51,105 nt of DNA from an uncultured Prevotellaceae bacterium (GTDB lineage: Bacteria; Bacteroidota; Bacteroidia; Bacteroidales; Bacteroidaceae). The notes under the pieces are model-generated. The model was not told the origin of the DNA and made no database searches. It saw only the letters and a program-made list of their open reading frames with translations. Where the stretch lies: the NCBI GenBank assembly GCA_937891085.1, contig CALAEY010000002.1, positions 1 through 51,105 on the forward strand, given 5' to 3'. Made by a program: the position numbers and the translations under genes. This document shows positions 8,889-16,250 of the stretch, one piece after another; position 1 is the stretch's first letter; each line of letters opens with the position of its first letter.

Positions 8889-9338
8889 TCATTGCTTGCT
8901 GAATCTTTCTCCTACGAAGCCATTGCCTACGGTATGCTGCACTAAGTCGAAGTGCTTCAGTACGGGCGGGGTGGGAGCCAGGTCGTAATAGTCCATCTGC
9001 TCAATGGTCATCTTGAAGTAGGCCATCTTGTCGTAGGCGGAATAGAGGCGTGACAGCACGGCGTTGTGCTCGTAGATCCATTGCTTGGTCTCTTCATCGA
9101 CCTCAAACACGGCCTTGCCGACGCATCGCACGGAGACTTGGCCGTCTCTGGAGAGTATCTCGATATGGGGATTCGCCTGCAGCTGCTTGTATACTTCCTT
9201 GACGGGGGAGGTGGCGAAGTATAGGTCGGTGCCTTCCATCTTCATGATTTGAAACACGCGGATCTTGGGGCGGTCGCCCTCACAGGTAGCGAAGGCCACT
9301 TCGACGTGGTCTCTCAGAAACTCTAATGCTTTTTCCAT
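8889..9338 (-). CDS. Pyridoxamine 5'-phosphate oxidase (PPOX)-fold flavoprotein
   Basis: A 149-residue protein of the small FMN-binding split-barrel family. The N-terminal EFLRDHVEVAFATCEGDRPKIRVFQIM and the middle LYFATSPVKEVYKQLQANPHIEI are typical: first barrel strand, then the strand and helix lining the FMN site. Its small size places it among general nitroreductase- or heme-utilisation-like PPOX proteins rather than PdxH itself. A TAACTTTG element on the minus strand (9388-9395) with TTG 18 nt further upstream suggests its own promoter, independent of the efflux operon whose last gene ends at 9428. The substrate is unknown. Confidence 0.85.
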   Translation of the reverse strand: MEKALEFLRDHVEVAFATCEGDRPKIRVFQIMKMEGTDLYFATSPVKEVYKQLQANPHIEILSRDGQVSVRCVGKAVFEVDEETKQWIYEHNAVLSRLYSAYDKMAYFKMTIEQMDYYDLAPTPPVLKHFDLVQHTVGNGFVGERFSKQ

Positions 9339-9427
9339 AGCTCTGAATCTTTTTTTTTAGTGATACAATCTGGCTTTATGCGTCAGGCAAAGTTACAAAA
9401 ATCTGGGACATCACAATGCTTTTTCAA

Positions 9428-10969
9428 CTATATCTTCCCTTCCACTTTGAGTTGATGCTTCAGCTGACGGCCTATCCAGCCGATGTAGGGCATCTTCTTC
9501 ATGGTGCTTCTGACGGGCTGCACATCGTAGAGCAGCATGAGCAGCAAGACGGCCACTCCGATCAGGCACATGATGCCATACATCTCTTTCACAGCCACTT
9601 GCAATACCCCCAGATAGTCGGAGTGCAGACCGCGATTCAGCGTATCGGCTATCTGTCGGCGCAGGCCATAGCTGTAGAGCCCTGAGCAAAGAGACTCTGC
9701 CACGCCGTTGCGAATGAAGCCGCTCACGGTGAGGGCCATGAAGAACGTGGGGAACTGGATCAGATCCTTCAGATAGAGCGTCATGGTGGAGAAGAAAATT
9801 GCATAGCCGAAGGTGCGCAGGAAAGTAGGCATCCACAGGCGTTCGATGTTCAGCGTTGGCGCTATATAGAAGTACATCAGCACCTGATACATCAGCAGGC
9901 AGAAGAAGCCCACGGTGAGTAGGCGGGTGTATTTCTGGTGCAGCGGACGATGCCAGAAGATGGTGAAGGCACAGCCCAGAGTATATCCTAAGAACTCCCA
10001 GGCGTAGAGCTGCTGCGTGGTGCTGAACCCCCATTGCAGCACGGCACTGGTGAGGGTGTTCTGCAGCGCATGCGGGGTGGCATTCATCACCTCGGCCACG
10101 AAGAACATGCCTAAGATGGGGATGAGACGGCTATGCGGCCACACGCTGGGGTCGATGTAGGGATGGCGGATGCCTACCATGCGCCAGATGGTCACTGCCA
10201 ACGTGAGAGGCAGGCTGATGAGCACACCGCGCCACACAGGGCTGTCCCACCAGTTGTAGAACTCGCCGTAGGTGAAGAGCCAGATCACCTCCAGCATCAC
10301 GGCCGACCAGAGGATGCATCCCAGCCAGTCGAGCGACACCAGCGGCAGGGGCTTCATGAAGCGGAACGGGTGAGTGCAGGTATAGATCACCAGCGCTACC
10401 AGCAGCATCAGTGCCACCATGAACCAGTGCATGGCCTGCCAAGAACCCAGCCACAGGGTGAGGTTCTGGCACAGCCAGTTGCTGGCTGGCATGGCCCCCA
10501 ATATAATAATGTAAATAGAGGGCAGAAACACCCCGAAATCCTGCTTTGGCGATATCCAAAGACGGATGTTAGAGAAGCACTCGAAGGTGCCGCAGAGCTT
10601 GAAGAATCCGGCGATGTAGGAGATCAGGCAGAGGGCAGGCAGCCATGTCACATACAGGCAGAGGATGTTGCACACCGCGATGACGATGGCGGCATTGATG
10701 AGCAGCTGCCTATTGGTGAAGCGCAACTTGTAGCGGAAGAGGAACGGGAAGGGCATGTTCACGCCCACCACACCGAACATGGCCACTATCTGAATGTCTT
10801 CACGCATCAGGGAGGTGGCTCCCATCATGTGCTGCAGGTTGGCAAAGTAGACGCCGCCCGAGAGTTGAAAGAAAAACGCGAAGCACAGGTAGATCCAAGG
10901 CCGGATGCGCTCTGGCACCCAGTCGTTGAACATCGGCATGGCGAATTTCTGATTATTCCAGTCAGCCAT
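9428..10969 (-). CDS. MFS transporter of the EmrB/DHA2 type (efflux pump inner membrane component)
   Basis: The 513-residue protein is almost entirely hydrophobic, with about 14 predicted membrane segments as in the DHA2 drug:H+ antiporter group. Its start codon overlaps the stop of the HlyD-family gene by one base (TGATG at 10967-10971), implying translational coupling. Together with the upstream HlyD-like adaptor and TolC-like channel it would form a tripartite pump spanning both membranes. The classical motif C is not obvious, and conservation with well-studied EmrB looks weak, as is common for Bacteroidetes members. The exported compound cannot be inferred. Confidence 0.8.
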   Translation of the reverse strand: MADWNNQKFAMPMFNDWVPERIRPWIYLCFAFFFQLSGGVYFANLQHMMGATSLMREDIQIVAMFGVVGVNMPFPFLFRYKLRFTNRQLLINAAIVIAVCNILCLYVTWLPALCLISYIAGFFKLCGTFECFSNIRLWISPKQDFGVFLPSIYIIILGAMPASNWLCQNLTLWLGSWQAMHWFMVALMLLVALVIYTCTHPFRFMKPLPLVSLDWLGCILWSAVMLEVIWLFTYGEFYNWWDSPVWRGVLISLPLTLAVTIWRMVGIRHPYIDPSVWPHSRLIPILGMFFVAEVMNATPHALQNTLTSAVLQWGFSTTQQLYAWEFLGYTLGCAFTIFWHRPLHQKYTRLLTVGFFCLLMYQVLMYFYIAPTLNIERLWMPTFLRTFGYAIFFSTMTLYLKDLIQFPTFFMALTVSGFIRNGVAESLCSGLYSYGLRRQIADTLNRGLHSDYLGVLQVAVKEMYGIMCLIGVAVLLLMLLYDVQPVRSTMKKMPYIGWIGRQLKHQLKVEGKI

Positions 10970-12006
10970 CAGTACTTCACTTCACATTCCACATTCAGAC
11001 CAGCCAGAAGGCGCTTCACGTCTTCGGCCTTATTCTCGCTGCTCAGCAAGATGCGCACTGGCACACGCTGCTCCACCTTCACGAAGTTGCCCGTGGCATT
11101 GTCCACAGGGATGGCGGAGAAGGCCGATCCTGTGCCTCCGGAGATGGCTTCCACCTCACCGCGGTAGGTGATGCCTGGAATGGCATCGGCGGTGAACTCC
11201 ACGGTCTGGCCCACGGCGATGTGCTTCATCTGCGTTTCACGATAGTTGGCTACTACCCAGACCTGCTCATCGTCAACGATGCGTGCCAGCTCCTGACCGG
11301 GCTGCACCAGCTGCCCCTCGTGGATGTCCTTGCGGCTCATCACACCGTCGCAGGTAGCCAGAATCACGGTATAGGAGAGGTTCAGACGTGCCAAATTCAC
11401 TTGTGCTTCGGCCACATCGGTGCCACGCTGTGTCTGTGACAGGCGCTGTGCCTGCTCCGTCTGTACCAGGGCGGTAGATTGGCGCTGACTGCTGGCCTGC
11501 TCATAGCGTGCCTTGGCTGCTTCGTAGCGGGTGCGGGCATTGTCGTACTGCTGCTGAGTCACCGCCTCACGCTGCAGCAGGGCTGCATAGCGCTCAAAGT
11601 CGGCCTTAGCATTCTCCATGTTCACCCGTGCTTCCTCGATGCCGGCAGCGGCCACGCGCACATTGCTGGCGGTGGTATTCATGCCTGCGCTGATGGCCGA
11701 CGAACCAGAGCGAGAACCTTCCAGATTGGCCTCTGCCTGAGCCAGTTGCAAGCGGTACTCCGCATCCTCTATGATGACCAGGGTATCACCCTTCTTCACC
11801 TGACTGTAGTCTTCGAAGCGGATCTCCTTGATGAATCCGCCCACGCGGGCATTGATAGGCGTGATGTGTCGCCACACCTGTGCATCGTCTGTGTATTCCA
11901 CCCGACCAAAATGTATGAAACGGCTGCATGCCAGGCAGATGCCTATCAGAAGCAGGCAGATCACTATGCCGTTGTATATTCTCTTAATTTGTTTCTTGCT
12001 GTTCAT
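10969..12006 (-). CDS. HlyD/EmrA-family membrane fusion protein
   Basis: This 345-residue periplasmic adaptor has a single N-terminal membrane anchor (about residues 11-28), then the barrel-sandwich segment (NARVGGFIKEIRFEDYSQVKKGDTLVIIED) and a long Gln/Ala/Arg-rich coiled-coil hairpin (about 85-205). The second half of the lipoyl-like domain follows (YTVILATCDGVMSRKDIHEGQLVQPGQ), then the beta-barrel domain (WVVANYRETQMKHIAVGQTVEF). This order is standard for the EmrA branch. It lies between the TolC-like and MFS genes in a three-gene operon and would link the inner-membrane transporter to the outer-membrane channel. Confidence 0.92.
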   Translation of the reverse strand: MNSKKQIKRIYNGIVICLLLIGICLACSRFIHFGRVEYTDDAQVWRHITPINARVGGFIKEIRFEDYSQVKKGDTLVIIEDAEYRLQLAQAEANLEGSRSGSSAISAGMNTTASNVRVAAAGIEEARVNMENAKADFERYAALLQREAVTQQQYDNARTRYEAAKARYEQASSQRQSTALVQTEQAQRLSQTQRGTDVAEAQVNLARLNLSYTVILATCDGVMSRKDIHEGQLVQPGQELARIVDDEQVWVVANYRETQMKHIAVGQTVEFTADAIPGITYRGEVEAISGGTGSAFSAIPVDNATGNFVKVEQRVPVRILLSSENKAEDVKRLLAGLNVECEVKY

Positions 12007-12010
12007 TTTT

Positions 12011-12034
12011 TTAATTATGAATTATGAATTATAA
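12011..12034. repeat. ATTATGA heptamer repeat in the TolC-HlyD spacer
   Basis: Three tandem copies of the heptamer fill most of the 22-bp spacer between the TolC-like stop and the HlyD start and run into the TolC-like stop codon. The same heptamer recurs at 16139-16250. Confidence 0.7.
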
Positions 12035-13336
12035 AGTTCCACTCACGTATTTCATCTGGTAGTAGGCATAGACGATGCCGATGAGGGCATTCACCTCCTG
12101 AAGTTCGGCTTGCAGCTTGATGTTGGAGGCATCTATCATGTCGGTGATGAGGGCGAGCTGTGACAGGTAGCGATCATTCACCACCTTGTAGTTCTGGCTG
12201 GCCAGTTCCACACTCTTGCGCTGCGTATCCAGCTCAGCATAAGCCTGCTCGTAGAGCGTGTAGGCCTGTTGCACGGCATTGTTCACTTGCTCTGCGGCCA
12301 CGGCATGCGCCTCCGTGCTCCGACGGGTGGCTATGCGTGCTTGGTGCAACTTCTTGTTACCCTTAAAGAGGCTGCTGATGGGGTATTGCACACCCACACC
12401 CACATACCAGTAGTTCACATTAATATCTTTAGGAGGAATGTCATAGGTGAACGGGCCGTTCAGGTGGTCGGCAGCTACGAGCGCCACTTTCGGGAGCAGC
12501 TCGCTCTTGGCCAGTTTCAGCTCCTGATCGGCCATGAGCTTACCGATGGCGGCTTGCTTCAGGGCAGGAGAGGAGCTGAGGGCTTCTGTCTGCCAGGCCT
12601 CCTCGCCGCTGTGGCCGAAGGTGGCCTGCGTAAGGGTAGTGTCTGGCACTATCTCCACATCCTGCAGGCCGAGCGTGTTGCAGAGCTGGTGGTTCAAGAT
12701 GGAGCGCTGGTCTTGCGCTTTGCGGAGAGCCAGACGCAGATTCTCCAACTGCAGCTCATAGCGCGTCACGTCATTGCGCAGGGCCATGCCTTCGCTGTGC
12801 TTCGCCAGGATGTCTTCTATCAGGCGGAGGGTCAGCTTGATGTTCTGCTCATAGACCTGCTGCTGGTTGAAGAGTCGGTAGAGGTCTAGGTATTGCCCCA
12901 ATGCCAAGAAACGCTGCTGCTGGCGCGTCTGCTGCTCAGAGGTCTGCGCTGCCTCCTGCTGCAGCTCCGCCATGCGGATGCCCGCATTGATGGCGCCGCC
13001 GGCATACACCACCTGCTGCGCTTCCAGCGCAAACGAATTCCCCAGATGGGGAGCACTATAGCCATGCGCCTCAGAAAAGTCACGGTCGGTAATGAGCACA
13101 TTGCCGTTGTAACTGAGTGATAGACTGGTGTTGATGTCAGGCAAGCGTTGACTTTTTGCCGCATCCAATCCCTTACTTGCAAATTCTACGCTTGTCTTCT
13201 GTGTCTGAAGAGTCTTGCTGTTGCTTTCTACAAAATCGAACAGTTGATCCACTGTCAAGGTGCGCCTCTCTTGGGACTTCATCGGCATCACGCTGATTAC
13301 GACCATCAGAAGCGCCAAACTCCTTCTTCTCATCAT
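12029..13336 (-). CDS. TolC-family outer membrane efflux protein
   Basis: A 435-residue outer membrane factor and the first gene of the efflux operon. The start at 13336 (MMRRRSLALLMVV..., signal peptide ending near MPMKSQ) is chosen because a well-formed promoter has its -7 box at 13370-13377, which would place an upstream ATG at 13372 before the transcription start. The mature protein shows the two-repeat, alpha-helical TolC pattern: long Gln/Ala/Leu-rich helices with strand segments near SLSYNG and VGVGVQYPISSLFKGN. It would form the outer-membrane and periplasmic tunnel used by the HlyD-MFS pair downstream. Confidence 0.9.
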   Translation of the reverse strand: MMRRRSLALLMVVISVMPMKSQERRTLTVDQLFDFVESNSKTLQTQKTSVEFASKGLDAAKSQRLPDINTSLSLSYNGNVLITDRDFSEAHGYSAPHLGNSFALEAQQVVYAGGAINAGIRMAELQQEAAQTSEQQTRQQQRFLALGQYLDLYRLFNQQQVYEQNIKLTLRLIEDILAKHSEGMALRNDVTRYELQLENLRLALRKAQDQRSILNHQLCNTLGLQDVEIVPDTTLTQATFGHSGEEAWQTEALSSSPALKQAAIGKLMADQELKLAKSELLPKVALVAADHLNGPFTYDIPPKDINVNYWYVGVGVQYPISSLFKGNKKLHQARIATRRSTEAHAVAAEQVNNAVQQAYTLYEQAYAELDTQRKSVELASQNYKVVNDRYLSQLALITDMIDASNIKLQAELQEVNALIGIVYAYYQMKYVSGTL

Positions 13337-13369
13337 GTCAAATAGCGATCTCTGTATGAAATCGACGTG

Positions 13370-13400
13370 CAAAATTACTTCAAATTATCGAGATGGCAAT
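13370..13400 (-). promoter_or_regulatory. Promoter of the tripartite efflux operon
   Basis: On the minus strand ATTG (13397-13400) and TAATTTTG (13370-13377) are separated by exactly 19 nt, matching the Bacteroidetes consensus. It decides the start of the TolC-like gene. Confidence 0.75.
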
Positions 13401-13429
13401 GCTATGTATAACATTTATTAACAGTTGGC

Positions 13430-13460
13430 ATCACAGCGTCATGCGTCACAGCAGTCAATC
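13430..13460. repeat. GCGTCACA-type short repeat
   Basis: CATCACAGCGTCATGCGTCA and a further CACAGCAGTCA form imperfect tandem copies of an octamer-like unit. The same unit appears at 15371-15396, so the two copies bracket the 13.4-15.4 kb segment. Confidence 0.55.
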
Positions 13461-13620
13461 ATCTCGGACTGGGAGTGGTGGTAGGCACTTCGGGCATCAG
13501 CCTGGAGGTGGCTACGCCCATTGCGCCACTTCGTGCTGAAAGGCGGTGTCAACTTGATAAACAAGGGACATTGTCATACCGATCTTGGTGAGAGAATGCT
13601 GGGTGTGGAGAAGATAGGAA
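13454..13620 (+). pseudogene. Remnant of an outer-membrane beta-barrel protein gene
   Basis: Plus-strand frame 13454 encodes VNHLGLGVVVGTSGISLEVATPIAP. After a one-step frame change near 13520 the text continues as HFVLKGGVNLINKGHCHTDLG. Together this resembles the start of Bacteroidetes outer-membrane proteins, in which a G-x-G-x-S/T-G strand is followed by 'E-ATP' and an R/K-x-GV-N strand. There is no signal peptide or start codon, and the frame runs into the 3' end of the oppositely oriented hydrolase gene. I read it as a degraded fragment; the family assignment is by recognition of the pattern only. Confidence 0.45.
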
Positions 13621-13637
13621 AAATCTTCAAAGAATCA

Positions 13638-14537
13638 TCAGAAAATAGACTTCAGCCAAGTCTCCAGCTCCAGCATCATCTGGGCGTGGTAGGGGAAGCT
13701 ATCATAGATGCCGAAGCCATGCTCGCCTACGGGATAGACATGCATCACGGCTGGAACGCCTTTCTCACAGAGGGCTGCATAGTAGCGGGCGCTGTTGAGC
13801 GGAGGCACGGTGGTATCATCGGCAGTGAGCACGATGAAGGCCTTCGGTGTCTTCTCGGTCACCTGCAGCTCGTTGCTGTAGAGGCGCACCAGTTCGGCAG
13901 AAGGCTCCTTGCCCAGCAGGCTTTCACGGGAGCCCTGGTGGGTGAACGAGGCATCCATCGTAATCACCGGATAGAACAGGATCTGGAAGGTAGGGCGCAC
14001 ATCGTCGGCAGCATGGGTGGCTACGGTGCTGGCCAAGTGGCCGCCCGCAGAAGACCCCATCACACCTATCTGTTCTGGATCAATGTTCAGTTCCTTGGCA
14101 TGGGCCTTGAGGTAGCGGATGCAGGCATAGACATCGCTGGCAGGCACCAGGTGATTGCCGTGAGGCATGCGGTAGTTCAGCAGCACGGTGGCGATGCCTT
14201 GACGCTCGAAGAAATTGCGCCAAGCATAGCCTTCATGGTAGATGGCAGTCATCATGTAGCCACCGCCCGGGCAGACCACCACCACAGGCACGGGCTTGTC
14301 GCTCTTAGGCACGAAGATCTCGCACTTAGGAGCAGACTCAATGGCATTGGCTGGCAGGTTGTTGTAATCTACGCCGTTCTGGGGCAGGGAACCGTCGCTC
14401 CACAGATCAATCTGTGTGCCACCAAGGTTTCCCAACATCTGTCCGATGAAACGCTCTTCCATCTGTTTGGCTATCTGGGCATGGGCTCCAGCAGCCAGAA
14501 AGGTCATAAGGACCAACGAAAAAATACTCTTTCTCAT
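13638..14537 (-). CDS. Exported alpha/beta hydrolase (acetyl-esterase-like)
   Basis: The 299-residue protein has a signal peptide ending near AGAHAQ (about residue 21) and so acts in the periplasm or outside. The oxyanion-hole segment CPGGGY, the nucleophile elbow GSSAGG, the acidic residue in LTADDTTVP and the histidine in GEHGFG give a complete Ser-Asp-His triad in the order expected for the BD-FAE/acetyl esterase group. Bacteroidetes enzymes of this type often remove acetyl groups from plant polysaccharides, which fits the GH115 and GH3 genes elsewhere in the window, though they are 20-30 kb away. The exact ester is unknown. Confidence 0.88.
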   Translation of the reverse strand: MRKSIFSLVLMTFLAAGAHAQIAKQMEERFIGQMLGNLGGTQIDLWSDGSLPQNGVDYNNLPANAIESAPKCEIFVPKSDKPVPVVVVCPGGGYMMTAIYHEGYAWRNFFERQGIATVLLNYRMPHGNHLVPASDVYACIRYLKAHAKELNIDPEQIGVMGSSAGGHLASTVATHAADDVRPTFQILFYPVITMDASFTHQGSRESLLGKEPSAELVRLYSNELQVTEKTPKAFIVLTADDTTVPPLNSARYYAALCEKGVPAVMHVYPVGEHGFGIYDSFPYHAQMMLELETWLKSIF

Positions 14538-14579
14538 AGTGGTATGTAAATTTATATTTGTGCGAATTTAACCAGAATA

Positions 14580-14610
14580 TTTGGGATAAGCAAAATTATC
14601 TCTATTTTTG
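14580..14610 (+). promoter_or_regulatory. Promoter of the PrsW-family gene
   Basis: TTTG at 14580-14583 and TATTTTTG at 14603-14610 are spaced by exactly 19 nt. The ATG at 14630 lies 20 nt after the -7 box. Confidence 0.75.
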
Positions 14611-14629
14611 CAGTGTAAGACAACGAATT

Positions 14630-15364
14630 ATGGGTATAGGATTCATCATATTCACGGCGGTGGTGCCGGCGCTGGTGCTGCTCTTCTACATCTGGAAGAA
14701 GGATAAGTACAACCAGGAACCGCCCATGCAGCTGATCAGGGCGTTTCTCTACGGCGTGTGTGCCACATGGGTGTCGCTGGGCATCTCTATGCCGCTGCGC
14801 TCCATGGGCTTCTTTGCCGATGCGCCTGCCACTTGGCTGGATGAGATCAGGGTGGCGCTCTTCGGTGCCGGTCTGCCCGAGGAAACGGCTAAGTTGCTGA
14901 TGCTTTGGCTGGTAGTGCGGCGCAACAAGTACTTCGACGAGCGGATGGACGGTGTGGTGTATGCTGCGGCGGTGTCATTGGGCTTCGCCGCGCTGGAGAA
15001 TGTGATGTATGTCACTTCCAACCTGGATCATTTCTTCTACGTGAGCATTTCAAGGGCGCTGCTGGCCATTCCGGGGCACTTCTTCTTCGGGGTGCTGATG
15101 GGGTATTATTATTCGCTGGCGCACTTTGAGGGTGGGGAGAACAAACGGCTCTACCAAGTGCTCACCTTAGCGGCTCCCGTGGCGGCGCATACGGCCTTCG
15201 ATGCTGTCTTGATGGTGATGGAGGTGGCTCCTGCGCTGAGCTATGTCCTCTTCGCCGTCTTCTTCCTTCTAGTGCATCTGCTCTACAAGCGCAGCAGCAG
15301 ACACATTGCCGATTTGCTGGCTCGGGATGAGTGGCAGAAAGGGCGAGAAGTGTTTAGAGTGTAG
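14630..15364 (+). CDS. PrsW-family intramembrane metalloprotease
   Basis: A 244-residue polytopic membrane protein; the promoter just upstream rules out the longer frame from 14558. The catalytic signatures of the PrsW/CPBP-like group are visible: Glu84-Glu85 with Lys88 in PEETAKLL, His150 in IPGHFFFG, and His187 in AAHTAFDAV, each within or beside a hydrophobic segment. The FAALEN motif sits between the first two. PrsW in Bacillus cleaves an anti-sigma factor, but no sigma/anti-sigma pair is seen here, so the substrate is unknown. The gene has its own promoter and stands alone between two minus-strand genes. Confidence 0.85.
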   Translation: MGIGFIIFTAVVPALVLLFYIWKKDKYNQEPPMQLIRAFLYGVCATWVSLGISMPLRSMGFFADAPATWLDEIRVALFGAGLPEETAKLLMLWLVVRRNKYFDERMDGVVYAAAVSLGFAALENVMYVTSNLDHFFYVSISRALLAIPGHFFFGVLMGYYYSLAHFEGGENKRLYQVLTLAAPVAAHTAFDAVLMVMEVAPALSYVLFAVFFLLVHLLYKRSSRHIADLLARDEWQKGREVFRV

Positions 15365-15370
15365 GGTGTG

Positions 15371-15396
15371 AGCGTCACAGCGTCACACGTCACAGC
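15371..15396. repeat. GCGTCACA repeat overlapping a gene end
   Basis: Tandem copies of GCGTCACA/CGTCACAC fill the convergent gap between the PrsW-type gene and the nucleotidyltransferase gene and supply the last codons and stop of the latter (TGA at 15390-15392 on the minus strand). Confidence 0.6.
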
Positions 15397-16133
15397 GATT
15401 TTAGGAAGTGGTCTGCTTCCTGAAGCGTTTCCATTTTTCCGATATCAAACCAATAGCGGTCGGGATTGATGGGGCTGGCCATGAGGCGAGCTTTGCGGCA
15501 GACGGAGAGGTAGAAGGGGATAATGGAGAACTTGCCGCTCCAGCCATCCTCACGCATGAAGCGGAGCAGGGTGGGTGAAATGACGTGGACGCCACCGAAG
15601 GCCCAGGATTCATGCAGGGTGGGGTCATAGCAGAATCCCTCGGGCTTCTGCTCGCCAGACTTCTTGTTGATCCATCCACAGAGCGTGTTGGCGTGGTCGA
15701 AAATCAGGTAGCGGGAGGTGTCGCGATGGTCTACCAGCAAGGTGGCATCTGCCTGAGAATCAATATGTTGCTGGTAGAGCTGACGCAGATCTACGTTGGT
15801 CAGAATATCAGAATTGTGCACCAAGAACGGCTCGCCGTCGTCCAGAAGATCGGCAGCCTTGAGGATGCCGCCACCCGTCTCCAGCACTTCGCCTCGCTCA
15901 TCGCTGATGCCGATATTCACCCCGAAATTGTCGTGCGCATTCAGGAAGTTGATGATTTGCTCACCAAGGTAGTGGATATTGATGACTATATCCGTGAATC
16001 CCTGAGCCTTCAGGTTCAGGATCACATGCTCCAGCATCGGCTTTCCGCCGACTTCCACCAGTGCCTTTGGCAAGGTGTCTGTGAGGGGCTTAAGTCGGGT
16101 GCCGAGCCCTGCGGCAAATATCAGTGCTTTCAT
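15390..16133 (-). CDS. MurU-like sugar-1-phosphate nucleotidyltransferase
   Basis: The 247-residue protein starts with the nucleotidyltransferase signature AAGLGTRLKPLTDTLPKALVEVGGKPML (residues about 7-34), followed by ETGGGIL and the metal-binding HNSD motif. It lacks a C-terminal acetyltransferase domain, unlike GlmU. Size and motifs match MurU, which makes UDP-MurNAc from MurNAc-1-phosphate. The identification is strengthened by the upstream gene, whose N-terminal half is an AmgK-like sugar kinase: AmgK and MurU act in succession in the cell-wall recycling route known from Pseudomonas. Other hexose-1-phosphate nucleotidyltransferases are not excluded. Confidence 0.8.
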   Translation of the reverse strand: MKALIFAAGLGTRLKPLTDTLPKALVEVGGKPMLEHVILNLKAQGFTDIVINIHYLGEQIINFLNAHDNFGVNIGISDERGEVLETGGGILKAADLLDDGEPFLVHNSDILTNVDLRQLYQQHIDSQADATLLVDHRDTSRYLIFDHANTLCGWINKKSGEQKPEGFCYDPTLHESWAFGGVHVISPTLLRFMREDGWSGKFSIIPFYLSVCRKARLMASPINPDRYWFDIGKMETLQEADHFLKSL

Positions 16134-16138
16134 GTTTT

Positions 16139-16250
16139 GAAATTATGAATTATGAATTATTTTGCGCATACTAAAACACAACGAACTATCTGTTTATTAC
16201 ACTATTGTTATTCATAATTCATAATTCATAATTTATAATTCATAATTCTT
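16139..16250. repeat. Inverted pair of ATTATGA/TCATAAT heptamer arrays
   Basis: About three heptamers in one orientation (16139-16160) face about five in the other (16209-16250) across some 50 nt, able to form a long hairpin between the kinase and nucleotidyltransferase genes. The second array also encodes the last codons of the kinase gene. Confidence 0.8.

Noticed and set aside
10133..11167. 344-codon plus-strand frame opposite the MFS and HlyD genes
   Set aside because: It spans two real genes in antisense and is composed of His/Gln/Glu/Arg runs typical of shadow frames.
13521..14549. 342-codon plus-strand frame opposite the alpha/beta hydrolase
   Set aside because: It is antisense to a complete, motif-rich gene and its translation has the His/Gly/Val-rich composition of a shadow frame. 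Only its first ~35 codons, outside the hydrolase gene, look protein-like, and these are reported as a remnant.
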